From positions 1 to 6,283 of the forward strand of contig VHDG01000246.1 in the NCBI GenBank assembly GCA_016871475.1: DNA of 6,283 bases, in the 5' to 3' direction. This stretch comes from Verrucomicrobiota bacterium. GTDB taxonomy: Bacteria > Verrucomicrobiota > Verrucomicrobiia > Limisphaerales > UBA11320. The notes beneath the pieces were generated by a model, which was not told the DNA's origin, did no database searches, and saw nothing but the letters and a program-made list of their open reading frames with translations. Shown here piece after piece: positions 1 through 6,238 of the stretch. The translations under genes and the position numbers were made by a program. Each line of letters begins with the position of its first letter. The first letter of the stretch is position 1.

Positions 1-699
1 CTCGGAGCCGAGGTCCTGGAAATCCCCACCATCCGGATTGCGCCTCCTGATGATCGGCAGGGCCTGGTGGATGCCTTGCTCGAGCTCAACAGCTACGACT
101 GGCTCGTCTTCACCAGTCCCAATGGCGTTACGTCCTTCTTTGATGCGTTCTTCAAATCGTTTCACGACATGCGGGACCTCGGGGGATGCCGCATCGCTGC
201 GGTGGGGCCGGCCACGGCCAGCAAACTGAAGGAGCTGCACCTCCAGGTGGATCTCATGCCGGAGCGCTACGTCAGCGAGGAGATCGCCGCCGCCTTCGAG
301 AAGGAACAATCCGTGGAAAACCAGAAGATCCTCCTTCTGAGAGCACAAAAGGCCAACCAGGATCTGCCTGCAGCTTTGAATGAGATGGGAGCCATCGTGG
401 ACGATGTCGCTTGTTACAAGACCATGCCAGAGAGCGATGATCGAAACGGGGCTGCAGCACGGTTTGAAGCCGAGGGAGCTGATTGGATCACGTTCACGAG
501 CGCGTCAACCGTGGAAAACTTTCATGCCCGCTATCCCCTGCCTCATATATGCCAGCAACACCCGCAGATCCGCTTCGCATCCATCGGACCGGAGACCACG
601 AAAGCCCTGCAAAGCCTGAACCTGAAACCCCATGTTGAGGCGAAGGTGCACAACATCGAAGGCCTGGTGGCAAGCCTCCTGTCCGCGAACGCGGGGTGA
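1..699 (+). CDS. hemD: Uroporphyrinogen-III synthase (HemD), 5' end cut by window; probably the C-terminal half of a CobA-HemD fusion
   Basis: Converts hydroxymethylbilane to uroporphyrinogen III, closing the macrocycle with inversion of ring D, in the cytoplasm. The frame is open from base 1, so 232 residues are seen and the start lies outside; a GTG at 67 is inside conserved sequence and is not the real start. Visible family landmarks, numbered from base 1, are the TSPNGV motif (38-43), AAVGPATA (66-73), a Tyr-containing CYKT (138-141), TFTSASTVENF (164-174) and SIGPETTKAL (194-203). These give the two alternating HemD half-domains. HemD alone is about 250 residues, so nearly the whole domain is here. 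The sequence style (LGAEVLEIPTIRI followed by YDWLVFTSPNGV) resembles the HemD half of bifunctional uroporphyrinogen-III methyltransferase/synthases, but the CobA half cannot be seen. The TGA at 697-699 is followed by a 57-base gap to the next gene. The family is secure; the fusion is inferred. Confidence 0.93.
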   Translation, partial: LGAEVLEIPTIRIAPPDDRQGLVDALLELNSYDWLVFTSPNGVTSFFDAFFKSFHDMRDLGGCRIAAVGPATASKLKELHLQVDLMPERYVSEEIAAAFEKEQSVENQKILLLRAQKANQDLPAALNEMGAIVDDVACYKTMPESDDRNGAAARFEAEGADWITFTSASTVENFHARYPLPHICQQHPQIRFASIGPETTKALQSLNLKPHVEAKVHNIEGLVASLLSANAG

Positions 700-756
700 G
701 CTTGCATTATTTTTGACGATTCGATGATCTGAGGACATTTTGCGACGCTTATTGCT

Positions 757-1557
757 ATGAACTCCATGCACGAAATTGATTACAAGATTTACGGCGACGA
801 CATGCAGTTTGTGGAGATCGAGCTCGATCCACAAGAGGCGGCGGTCGCCGAGGCGGGCGCCATGATGTACATCGAGGATGGCATTCAGATGCAAACGATC
901 TTCGGGGATGGATCAAGCCAGAACACAGGCTTCCTCGGCAGCCTCCTGGGGGCTGGCAAGCGTCTGATCACTGGAGAGTCGCTGTTCACAACGATCTTCC
1001 AAAACCAGGCAGCCGAAAAGAGGAAGGCCGCTTTTGCAGCCCCCTATCCGGGGAAGATCGTGGCAGTAAAACTGTCCACGATCGGTGGAGTGCTCCACGC
1101 ACAAAAGGATTCGTTCCTGTGCGCCGCGAAGGGTGTGAGCCTGGGCATCGCACTCCAACGAAAACTCCGAACAGGCCTGTTTGGTGGTGAGGGATTCATA
1201 CTTCAGAAGCTGGAGGGCGACGGCTGGGTATTCGTGCACGCAGGCGGAACGTTACAGGAACGTCTTCTCACCCCGAGGGAAACCCTCCGCGTCGATACAG
1301 GATGCGTCGTGGCATTTCAGCCATCCGTGGACTTCGACATCCAGTTCGTCGGTGGAATCAAGTCGGCCCTGTTCGGAGGAGAGGGCCTTTTCCTCGCAAC
1401 CCTTCGCGGCCCAGGTCGTGTCTGGTTGCAATCCCTGCCGATCAGCCGGCTCGCCGACCGAATCATCGCTGCATCGCCCCAAGCCGGGGGATCCTCTCGC
1501 GAAGAAGGCTCCATGCTGGGCGGGTTGGGACGGATGCTGGACGGGGACAACCGATGA
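757..1557 (+). CDS. AIM24 family protein (TIGR00266 type)
   Basis: A 266-residue protein of the AIM24/TIGR00266 family, a beta-rich soluble fold. Its eukaryotic relative is a mitochondrial inner-membrane protein linked to cristae organisation; the bacterial role is not established. Family landmarks are all present: EAGAMMYIEDGIQMQT (32-47), GESLFTT (73-79), APYPGKIV (95-102), LFGGEGF (141-147), VDTGCVVAFQ (179-188), a second LFGGEG (205-210) and GPGRVWLQS (218-226). The twin GGEG segments reflect the internal duplication typical of the family. No signal peptide or membrane segment is seen. A Gly/Ser-rich tail follows residue 240. The start is uncertain: ATG at 757 is used, but ATG at 766 (MHEIDYKIYG) matches the usual family N-terminus equally well, and neither has a clear Shine-Dalgarno sequence. 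Its stop overlaps the next start as ATGA (1554-1557), which implies coupled translation with the CbiX gene. Confidence 0.9.
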   Translation: MNSMHEIDYKIYGDDMQFVEIELDPQEAAVAEAGAMMYIEDGIQMQTIFGDGSSQNTGFLGSLLGAGKRLITGESLFTTIFQNQAAEKRKAAFAAPYPGKIVAVKLSTIGGVLHAQKDSFLCAAKGVSLGIALQRKLRTGLFGGEGFILQKLEGDGWVFVHAGGTLQERLLTPRETLRVDTGCVVAFQPSVDFDIQFVGGIKSALFGGEGLFLATLRGPGRVWLQSLPISRLADRIIAASPQAGGSSREEGSMLGGLGRMLDGDNR

Positions 1558-2432
1558 ATGACCTGTCCGATGCCGCACTGGTCCTGATCGGGCACGGTTC
1601 CACGCTGAACGCGGAGTCGAGCGCTCCCGCTTATCAGCACGCCGATGCCTTGCGCGGGCGCAGGCTCTTCGCGGAGGTCAGGGAGTGCTTCTGGAAACTG
1701 GAGCCATCTATCTCGGGAGTCATGCGGGGAATCTTCGCTCCCAGGGTGTTCTTTGTGCCGTTATTTATCAGCGAAGGCTACTTCACTGAGGAGGTCATCC
1801 CAAGGGAGCTGGGATTCTGTGCAAAGGGCGAAACTCAGTTCCCGCGGGTTCAGGTCCGAGGAGGAAGAGTCCTCCACTACTGCGGCCCCGTCGGCACTCA
1901 CGAAAGCATGACCGAGGTGCTGCTCTCCAGGGCTCGAAGCATCGTGATGAACTACCCTTTTCCCTCAGTTCCAAAGCCGGCCGAGACAGACCTCTTCATC
2001 GCAGGCCATGGCACCGGCAACAGCGAGAACTCCCGCAAATCCATCGAACATCAGGTGGACCTCATTGCTCAACGCCATCAATACGCCGGCGTTCATGCGA
2101 TCTTCATGGAGGAGGACCCGAAGATCGAAACGGTCTATTCAAGGGGCAATGCCAGGAACGCGGTTGTGGTTCCGTTCTTCATCAGCGACGGACTCCATAG
2201 CTACGAGGATATTCCCATGATGCTCGGCGAGAGGGAGGATGTGGTTCGGGCCCGTCTGAGCGCAGGTCAACCGACCTGGCGAAACCCCACTGAACGGCGT
2301 GGCAAAAGGGTCTGGTACTCGCCCAGCATCGGAAACGAACCCAGCATTGCGGACGTGATACTGGAACGAGTGAGGCAGATGCAAAGCCTCGCCGCATCGG
2401 CCAATCTTCACCCCCATACCAATCCACCGTGA
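1554..2432 (+). CDS. Long-form CbiX-like sirohydrochlorin chelatase (cobalt or ferro), two half-domains
   Basis: Predicted cytoplasmic class II chelatase that inserts Co(II) or Fe(II) into sirohydrochlorin, for cobalamin or siroheme. The 292-residue protein has two CbiX halves. The N half carries LIGHGS (His14), VPLFISEG (68-75) and HYCGPVGTHESM (108-119). The C half carries IAGHGT (His152), VPFFISDGLHSYEDIP (206-221, His215) and YSPSIGNEPSI (255-265). His152 and His215 are 63 residues apart, matching the spacing of the two metal-binding His of small CbiX. In the N half the second His is replaced by Phe77, so the C half probably holds the complete metal site. The start at 1554 was chosen because it begins just before the HGS core, overlaps the upstream stop as ATGA, and has a weak GGGGA about 8 bases upstream. 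The frame is open further upstream, but that part is antisense-like shadow of the AIM24 gene. The nearby hemD supports a tetrapyrrole role; metal choice cannot be read from the sequence. Confidence 0.87.
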   Translation: MNDLSDAALVLIGHGSTLNAESSAPAYQHADALRGRRLFAEVRECFWKLEPSISGVMRGIFAPRVFFVPLFISEGYFTEEVIPRELGFCAKGETQFPRVQVRGGRVLHYCGPVGTHESMTEVLLSRARSIVMNYPFPSVPKPAETDLFIAGHGTGNSENSRKSIEHQVDLIAQRHQYAGVHAIFMEEDPKIETVYSRGNARNAVVVPFFISDGLHSYEDIPMMLGEREDVVRARLSAGQPTWRNPTERRGKRVWYSPSIGNEPSIADVILERVRQMQSLAASANLHPHTNPP

Positions 2433-3454
2433 GACTTACCCGCCGCCGCCTTCTGGCTTCGCTTGCCCTGCTTGGCCCGGCCGCCGCCCACGCAAACATC
2501 GCTGCTCCCATACGAATCGCCTTTCTTGGCATCGGTCACTCCCATTTCAAAGACAAGCTTCGGATCATCCAGCAATCCCGCGACTTCACACTCGTGGGCT
2601 TGTGCGAAGACAACCCTGAGATCCGAAAGCACGGCCCTTCAGGCGCCCGATGGATCAGCCGCCAGGAACTTCTCCGGGACGCGGACGCAGTGGTGGTTGA
2701 GGGCGACGTTCGTGATCTTGCATCAGATGCCTGGTTTGCATTGCGAGGGGGCAAACATGTCCACATCGAGAAGCCGCCAGCAGCCACACAACATCAGTTC
2801 GACCGTTTGCTGAAGGAATCGAAGTCGCAGGATCGTGTCCTTCAGGTCGGCTATATGTGGAGGTACCATCCCGGTTTCAACCGTGCTATCGAGGCGGCGA
2901 GCAAGGGATGGCTTGGTGAGGTATTCCTGGTTCGTGCCACCATGAATACGCATATCTCCGACGGCCAGCGTGCAGCCTGGGGCCGGTTCCGTGGTGGGGC
3001 AATGTTCGAGCAGGGCTCTCACCTTGTGGATGTCGTGGTGCGGCTGCTCGGAAGACCAGGAAAGGTCACGCCGTTCCTGCAAAGAAGACGATCCGATCCC
3101 CTCGCAGACAACACCCTTGCAGTCCTCGAGTATCAGCGGGCTCTGGCCATTCTTACGAGCGCGCCTCTGCAGCCAAATGCCGGCTCGCATCGATTCCTCG
3201 AGATCTGCGGGACCAAGGGCACGCTTCGCATCCAGCCGATCGAACCGCCGTCCATGGAAATCGATCTGTCCGCTGCCGCGGGACCCTACTCAAAAGGGAG
3301 GCAGACCATCGAGCTTCCGACCTATCAACGACATTTGGATGAATTCGTCGCTTTCGCCCGGGCCATCCGGAAAGAGGAGGAGCTGAGACCTGGATTGGAC
3401 CTGGAGAGAACCGTGCACGAAACGCTCATGCGCTGCTGCGGCGAGCGACGCTAG
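2429..3454 (+). CDS. Gfo/Idh/MocA-family NAD(P)-dependent oxidoreductase with twin-arginine signal
   Basis: A 341-residue oxidoreductase of the Gfo/Idh/MocA family; members oxidise or reduce sugars, cyclitols and, in the biliverdin reductases, a linear tetrapyrrole. The N-terminus has TRRRLLA (4-10), a hydrophobic stretch and AHA (20-22), which looks like a Tat signal cleaved near residue 22. The Rossmann segment follows (IRIAFLGIGHSHF, 28-40), then the family's EKP motif (114-116, Lys115 the usual catalytic residue), QVGYMWRYHP (139-148) and GGAMFEQGSHLVD (189-201, His198 at the expected active-site place). The usual Asp of that last motif is Glu194. The GTG start is favoured because the first internal Met is residue 143 and because GTG overlaps the previous stop as GTGA (2429-2432). 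No Shine-Dalgarno is visible, so translation probably depends on coupling to the CbiX gene. The substrate is unknown. The family is secure; export is likely; a tetrapyrrole link is only a context-based idea. Confidence 0.9.
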   Translation: MRLTRRRLLASLALLGPAAAHANIAAPIRIAFLGIGHSHFKDKLRIIQQSRDFTLVGLCEDNPEIRKHGPSGARWISRQELLRDADAVVVEGDVRDLASDAWFALRGGKHVHIEKPPAATQHQFDRLLKESKSQDRVLQVGYMWRYHPGFNRAIEAASKGWLGEVFLVRATMNTHISDGQRAAWGRFRGGAMFEQGSHLVDVVVRLLGRPGKVTPFLQRRRSDPLADNTLAVLEYQRALAILTSAPLQPNAGSHRFLEICGTKGTLRIQPIEPPSMEIDLSAAAGPYSKGRQTIELPTYQRHLDEFVAFARAIRKEEELRPGLDLERTVHETLMRCCGERR

Positions 3455-3475
3455 CGTTGCGTCTTCGACACGGGA

Positions 3476-4048
3476 TTACTTTGATCCTGAGTCCGCCTCT
3501 CCCTTGTAGCCGGCTTTCTCCCAACCTCGATAACCGCCTTCGAGGTTGATCAGGCTTTTAAAGCCAGCGGGAGCGAGCTTGTTACAAGCCGTGACGCTGC
3601 GACCGCCGGCAGCACAGTGCACCAAATAGGTGCGGCTCTTGTCCAGCTTCCCAAGCTTCTCCATAAAGTCTGGTCCGTTGACATCGATATGGATGGCACC
3701 GGGGACATGCCCGGCATCGAATTCCTTCTTCGTTCGGACGTCCAGAACGAGGTTCTTCGAGTCGGCTCTCAGTTTCTCAAACTCTGCCGCTTTAACATTG
3801 CGGAAGGGCTTGGTGGCTGCGGCCAGTTTCGCGAGAGCAGCTGTGGGGTTTTTGTCGAACTCAGCCTTGCAATCAGCGCAGCAAACCTTGAGCTGCTGGC
3901 CTTGATGGATAAACGTCACCGCCTTGTCGTCGAGGGAATGCTCGGAAAGGAAACATTTGTCGAGCGGATAGGATTTGATGGCGTCAGCGGCGCACGCGCC
4001 CATGGCAACGAGCGAGATCAGGGCGGAGAGCAGGAAGGTCAGTTTCAT
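3476..4048 (-). CDS. Secreted rhodanese-domain protein with N-terminal Cys-rich YHS/TRASH-like module
   Basis: A 190-residue predicted envelope sulfurtransferase. Residues 1-20 form a signal peptide: MKLTF, a hydrophobic core, then ACA before Ala21. A lipoprotein reading at Cys19 is possible, but Met16 fits the lipobox poorly. Residues 27-75 form a small module with Cys32 and Cys56-Cys57-x2-Cys60, followed by EFDKNP; this resembles YHS/TRASH metal-binding domains. Residues 83-181 are a rhodanese domain: LVLDVRTKKEF (100-110), GHVPGAIHIDV (113-123), the active-site loop CAAGGR with Cys145, and LEGGYRGWEKAGY (169-181). The catalytic Cys is present, so sulfur transfer is plausible; the acceptor is unknown. 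The gene lies convergent to the oxidoreductase with only 21 bases between stops and no obvious terminator there. It is downstream of the ribosomal block on the same strand but separated by a strong terminator, so it probably has its own promoter, which I could not identify. Its Shine-Dalgarno is weak. Confidence 0.88.
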   Translation of the reverse strand: MKLTFLLSALISLVAMGACAADAIKSYPLDKCFLSEHSLDDKAVTFIHQGQQLKVCCADCKAEFDKNPTAALAKLAAATKPFRNVKAAEFEKLRADSKNLVLDVRTKKEFDAGHVPGAIHIDVNGPDFMEKLGKLDKSRTYLVHCAAGGRSVTACNKLAPAGFKSLINLEGGYRGWEKAGYKGEADSGSK

Positions 4049-4180
4049 GTCCGCAAGCTGGCGATGGGCATCGAGATTGGCAAGCAGACTTTATACGGCG
4101 CGGTTACCAACAGATATCAGGGACACGGGGGAAACACTCACCCGGAGGTCTCGGGATATCGGAGCGGTCAGGCTTGAGAC

Positions 4181-4215
4181 AAAAAAAACGCTGAAAGGAG
4201 GAACCTCTCAGCGTT
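4181..4215 (-). terminator. Intrinsic terminator after rplW
   Basis: Read on the minus strand, AACGCTGAGAGG (4215-4204) pairs with CCTTTCAGCGTT (4198-4187) as a 12-bp stem with one G-U pair and the five-base loop TTCCT. It runs directly into a T run to 4181, eight T in all counting the two at the stem base. It begins 20 bases after the rplW stop. On the plus strand the hairpin is not followed by T residues, so it acts one way. It should end the S10-L3-L4-L23 transcript before the rhodanese gene. Confidence 0.92.
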
Positions 4216-4234
4216 GAGAAAAGGAAGATTTGAA

Positions 4235-4516
4235 TCAGGCGAGCTCGATCTTATCGCCGTCCTTCAAGGTGACGATCGCCTTCTTCCAGCTTGGGGTCCA
4301 GCCTTGGGAGGCGGTCCGTTGGCGGCGCAGCTTGCCCCGAACATTGAGGGTGTTGACCCTTACCACTTTGACCTTGAAGAGCTCTTCGACGGCCTTGCGG
4401 ATCTCGATCTTGTTGGCGCGCTTGTCCGCTACAACTGTGTATTGGTTGTGTTTGGAAGCCTGCGATGCCCCTTTTTCAGTGACACGCACGGTCTTGATGA
4501 CATCAAAAGAATTCAT
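4235..4516 (-). CDS. rplW: 50S ribosomal protein L23
   Basis: Ribosomal protein L23, which binds 23S rRNA at the peptide exit tunnel and is the docking site for trigger factor and SRP. It has 93 residues from the chosen start, normal for bacterial L23. Family features are VTEKG (12-16), NQYTVVADKRANKIEIRKAV (24-43) and the basic loop NVRGKLRRQR (58-67), ending in DGDKIELA. The Pro that often precedes TEK in bacterial L23 (RPxxTEK) is not present here, where TVRVTEK is seen. The frame is open upstream to 4594, but that extension would overlap the end of rplD by 64 bases. The ATG at 4516 has a good AAGGAA seven bases upstream and leaves a 14-base gap after rplD, so it is the better start. It is the last gene before the terminator at 4181-4215; rplB does not follow. 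Confidence 0.96.
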   Translation of the reverse strand: MNSFDVIKTVRVTEKGASQASKHNQYTVVADKRANKIEIRKAVEELFKVKVVRVNTLNVRGKLRRQRTASQGWTPSWKKAIVTLKDGDKIELA

Positions 4517-4523
4517 GTGGAAT

Positions 4524-4529
4524 TTCCTT
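4524..4529 (-). promoter_or_regulatory. Shine-Dalgarno site fixing the rplW start
   Basis: On the minus strand this reads AAGGAA, seven bases before the ATG at 4516. It lies within the 14-base gap between the rplD stop and the rplW start. It decides between this start and the longer open frame beginning at 4594, which has no comparable site and would overlap rplD. Confidence 0.8.
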
Positions 4530-4530
4530 T

Positions 4531-5154
4531 CTATTTGAGCCGGGCTTCCAGCTTCTCGAATGCACTCTTGGTGAACACCAGCTTGGCCGGCCAAAGAGTT
4601 TGGTAGGTGTTGAGGAAATCCGCTGTCGTTACCTGGACGCGCGGAATGTTCCGGGCGGAGAGATGGAGGTTGCTGTCCACCGAAGCGGTCACGAGGACCA
4701 CAGACCCGCCAGCGACCTGGAGATCATTGAGGAGGGCCGTGACGGCTTTTGTTTTGGGGGCGTCAACTTTGATGTTGTCGACCACCAGGACATCCCCGGC
4801 CTTGAGGCGCTCGCTCAAAGCCTTGCGCAATGCGAGCGTCTTGACCTTCTGGTTGACCTTCTTTGAGAAGTCGCGCGGTTTCGGACCGAAGGTCACACCA
4901 CCACCACGCCAGAGCGGGCTCGCAAAAGAGCCTGCTCGGGCCATGCCAGTGCCCTTCTGTTTCCACGGCTTCTTGCCGGATCCGGCGACCTCACCCATGG
5001 TCTTGGTGGACGCAGTTCCGGAGCGTTGAGCGGCCATGTAAGCCACGACCGTGTCATGCACTGCCTGCGTACCACGGCCGTTCGTAATCATCTCGAACGA
5101 CACCTGGTGCTCGCCGGCTGGCTTTCCCTTGATGTCAGTAATTGTAAGTTTCAT
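4531..5154 (-). CDS. rplD: 50S ribosomal protein L4
   Basis: Ribosomal protein L4, an early 23S rRNA binder whose long loop lines the exit tunnel; in E. coli it also represses the S10 operon. At 207 residues it is a normal length. The signature tunnel loop is intact: GSGKKPWKQKGTGMARAGS (58-76), SPLWRGGGVTFGPKPRDF (79-96) and KKVNQKVK (98-105). The C-terminal globular part includes VLVVDNI (122-128) and ARNIPRVQV (167-175). The ATG at 5154 lies 10 bases after the rplC stop; a GAGG overlapping that stop serves as ribosome binding site. The gene sits in the standard S10-L3-L4-L23 order. Whether L4 feedback works here cannot be judged, because no separate S10 leader is visible. Confidence 0.97.
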   Translation of the reverse strand: MKLTITDIKGKPAGEHQVSFEMITNGRGTQAVHDTVVAYMAAQRSGTASTKTMGEVAGSGKKPWKQKGTGMARAGSFASPLWRGGGVTFGPKPRDFSKKVNQKVKTLALRKALSERLKAGDVLVVDNIKVDAPKTKAVTALLNDLQVAGGSVVLVTASVDSNLHLSARNIPRVQVTTADFLNTYQTLWPAKLVFTKSAFEKLEARLK

Positions 5155-5164
5155 GGCTTATGCC

Positions 5165-5881
5165 TCACTTCTTGGCTTGCTTCGTGGTTTTGGCTTTGCC
5201 CTTTGAACGTTCGGCCGCCTTCTTCGCACGTTCAATCACCACTTCCCGGGTCAACTTCTTGGCGCCACGGATAATCACGTAGTCACCCTCGGCACCGGGC
5301 ATCGAACCCTTGATCAACAAAATATTGTCGTCCTTCCGAACCTGGACCACTTCCAGGTTCTGAACCGTGCGTTGAACCTGCCCCATGTGCCCAGGCATCT
5401 TCATGCCTCGATTCACGTGACCGGGAAACAAACGACATCCAATGGCTCCGCTGCGTCGATGCCACCCTTTTGCACCGTGGGTGATGTCACCGCCCCTGAA
5501 GCCATGTCGCTTAACAACGCCCTCAAAGCCGCGACCCTTGGTGACGCCGATCGCGTCCACATAGTCGCCGACTTGAAAGAGATCAACCGTGACCACGTCC
5601 CCGGCCTTCACGGCAGGAGCAAAATCACGGAACTCGTGAATCCGCTTCACGGGTTGGCTCTTGAAGGTCTTGGTGAACTGACCGATATCAGGCTTCGTCA
5701 ACCGTGATTCCTTCTGGTCGTCAAATCCAAGCTTCACGGCGTTGTAGCCGTCCTTGCCATCCTTGGTCTTGCACTGCAGGACCCGGTTGGGCCCGGCAAG
5801 CACGACGGTGACAGGCACGGCCACGCCCTTGGAGTCATACACACGTGTATGACCCAGTTTCTTTCCAATAAGTCCGATCAT
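5165..5881 (-). CDS. rplC: 50S ribosomal protein L3, with lysine-rich C-terminal tail
   Basis: Ribosomal protein L3, an assembly initiator that reaches toward the peptidyl transferase centre. The N-terminus MIGLIGKKLGHTRVY is typical, although the residue after KLG is His11 where Met is usual. The core includes GVTKGRGFEGVVKRHGF (112-128), THGAKGWHRRSGAIG (134-148) and MKMPGHMG (160-167). At 238 residues it is longer than E. coli L3 (209). The extra length is mainly a Lys/Ala-rich tail from about 208 that ends KAKTTKQAKK. At the place of E. coli Gln150, the residue methylated by PrmB, there is Leu151, so that modification is not expected; many bacteria lack this Gln. It starts 14 bases after the rpsJ stop with a weak AGGG as ribosome binding site, and is followed by rplD after 10 bases. 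Confidence 0.97.
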   Translation of the reverse strand: MIGLIGKKLGHTRVYDSKGVAVPVTVVLAGPNRVLQCKTKDGKDGYNAVKLGFDDQKESRLTKPDIGQFTKTFKSQPVKRIHEFRDFAPAVKAGDVVTVDLFQVGDYVDAIGVTKGRGFEGVVKRHGFRGGDITHGAKGWHRRSGAIGCRLFPGHVNRGMKMPGHMGQVQRTVQNLEVVQVRKDDNILLIKGSMPGAEGDYVIIRGAKKLTREVVIERAKKAAERSKGKAKTTKQAKK

Positions 5882-5895
5882 ATGCAGGCCCTGGG

Positions 5896-6204
5896 TTAAA
5901 TCTTGATGGTGATGTCCACACCGGCCGGCAGATTGAGCTGCTTGAGCTCATCCACGGTCTTGGCTGTGGGGTCGATAATGTCGATCAACCTCTTGTGAGT
6001 GCGTTGCTCGAAGGATTCCATCGACTTCTTGTCCACGTGCGGTGAGCGATGGACTGTGAAACGTTCGATGCGGGTGGGAAGAGGAATGGGGCCCGAAACG
6101 CGGGCACCGGTCCTTTTCACCGTCTCCACGATGTCATGCGCCGACTGGTCGATGACGCGATGGTCATACGCTTTCAGTCGGATCCGAATTCGCTGGTTTG
6201 CCAT
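5896..6204 (-). CDS. rpsJ: 30S ribosomal protein S10
   Basis: Ribosomal protein S10 (NusE), part of the 30S head and a partner of NusB in transcription antitermination. It has 102 residues, a full normal length. Features are RIRIRLKAYDHRVID (5-19), RTGARVSGPIPLPT (31-44), the extended loop FTVHRSPHVDKKSMESFEQR (49-68), and the C-terminus LPAGVDITIKI. Loop residues Val57 to Lys60 (VDKK) have the common form; Val57 is the position altered in some tetracycline-resistant strains and is unchanged here. The start ATG at 6204 is preceded by an AT-rich stretch (TTTTAAT) without a clear Shine-Dalgarno. A stop codon 34 bases upstream suggests that another gene precedes it in the same operon. It leads the L3-L4-L23 set. 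Confidence 0.97.
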   Translation of the reverse strand: MANQRIRIRLKAYDHRVIDQSAHDIVETVKRTGARVSGPIPLPTRIERFTVHRSPHVDKKSMESFEQRTHKRLIDIIDPTAKTVDELKQLNLPAGVDITIKI

Positions 6205-6238
6205 ATTAAAAGAACAGGGATCAGGTTTGGAGTTGCGG

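Noticed and set aside
61..670. GGCCTGGTGG occurring at 61 and again at 661
   Set aside because: It is a ten-base match encoding Gly-Leu-Val in both places in a GC-rich gene; likely chance, with no flanking repeat.
713..741. TTGACG and a poor CATTTT as a promoter before the AIM24 gene
   Set aside because: The -35 is fair, but the -10 at 17 bases spacing matches only half the consensus. I cannot support a promoter in the 57-base gap.
505..894. Minus-strand open frame of 129 codons across the hemD end and AIM24 start
   Set aside because: It is a shadow of two well-supported plus-strand genes; composition and motifs do not look like a protein.
1302..1553. Upstream in-frame extension of the CbiX gene
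   Set aside because: It lies wholly inside the AIM24 gene in another frame and has Arg/Pro-rich shadow composition. The ATGA start at 1554 gives the expected CbiX N-terminus.
3455..3475. Possible bidirectional terminator between the convergent genes
   Set aside because: Only a three-pair GTC/GAC hairpin is visible and there is no T run on either strand.
4090..4095. Minus-strand TATAAA as a -10 for the rhodanese gene
   Set aside because: The position, about 40 bases before the start, is suitable, but no -35 match exists at 15-18 bases spacing. The rest of 4049-4180 shows no other clear signal.
3617..4177. Long plus-strand open frame of 186 codons opposite the rhodanese gene
   Set aside because: It is antisense to a gene with a full signal peptide and intact rhodanese motifs, and its translation shows no family features.
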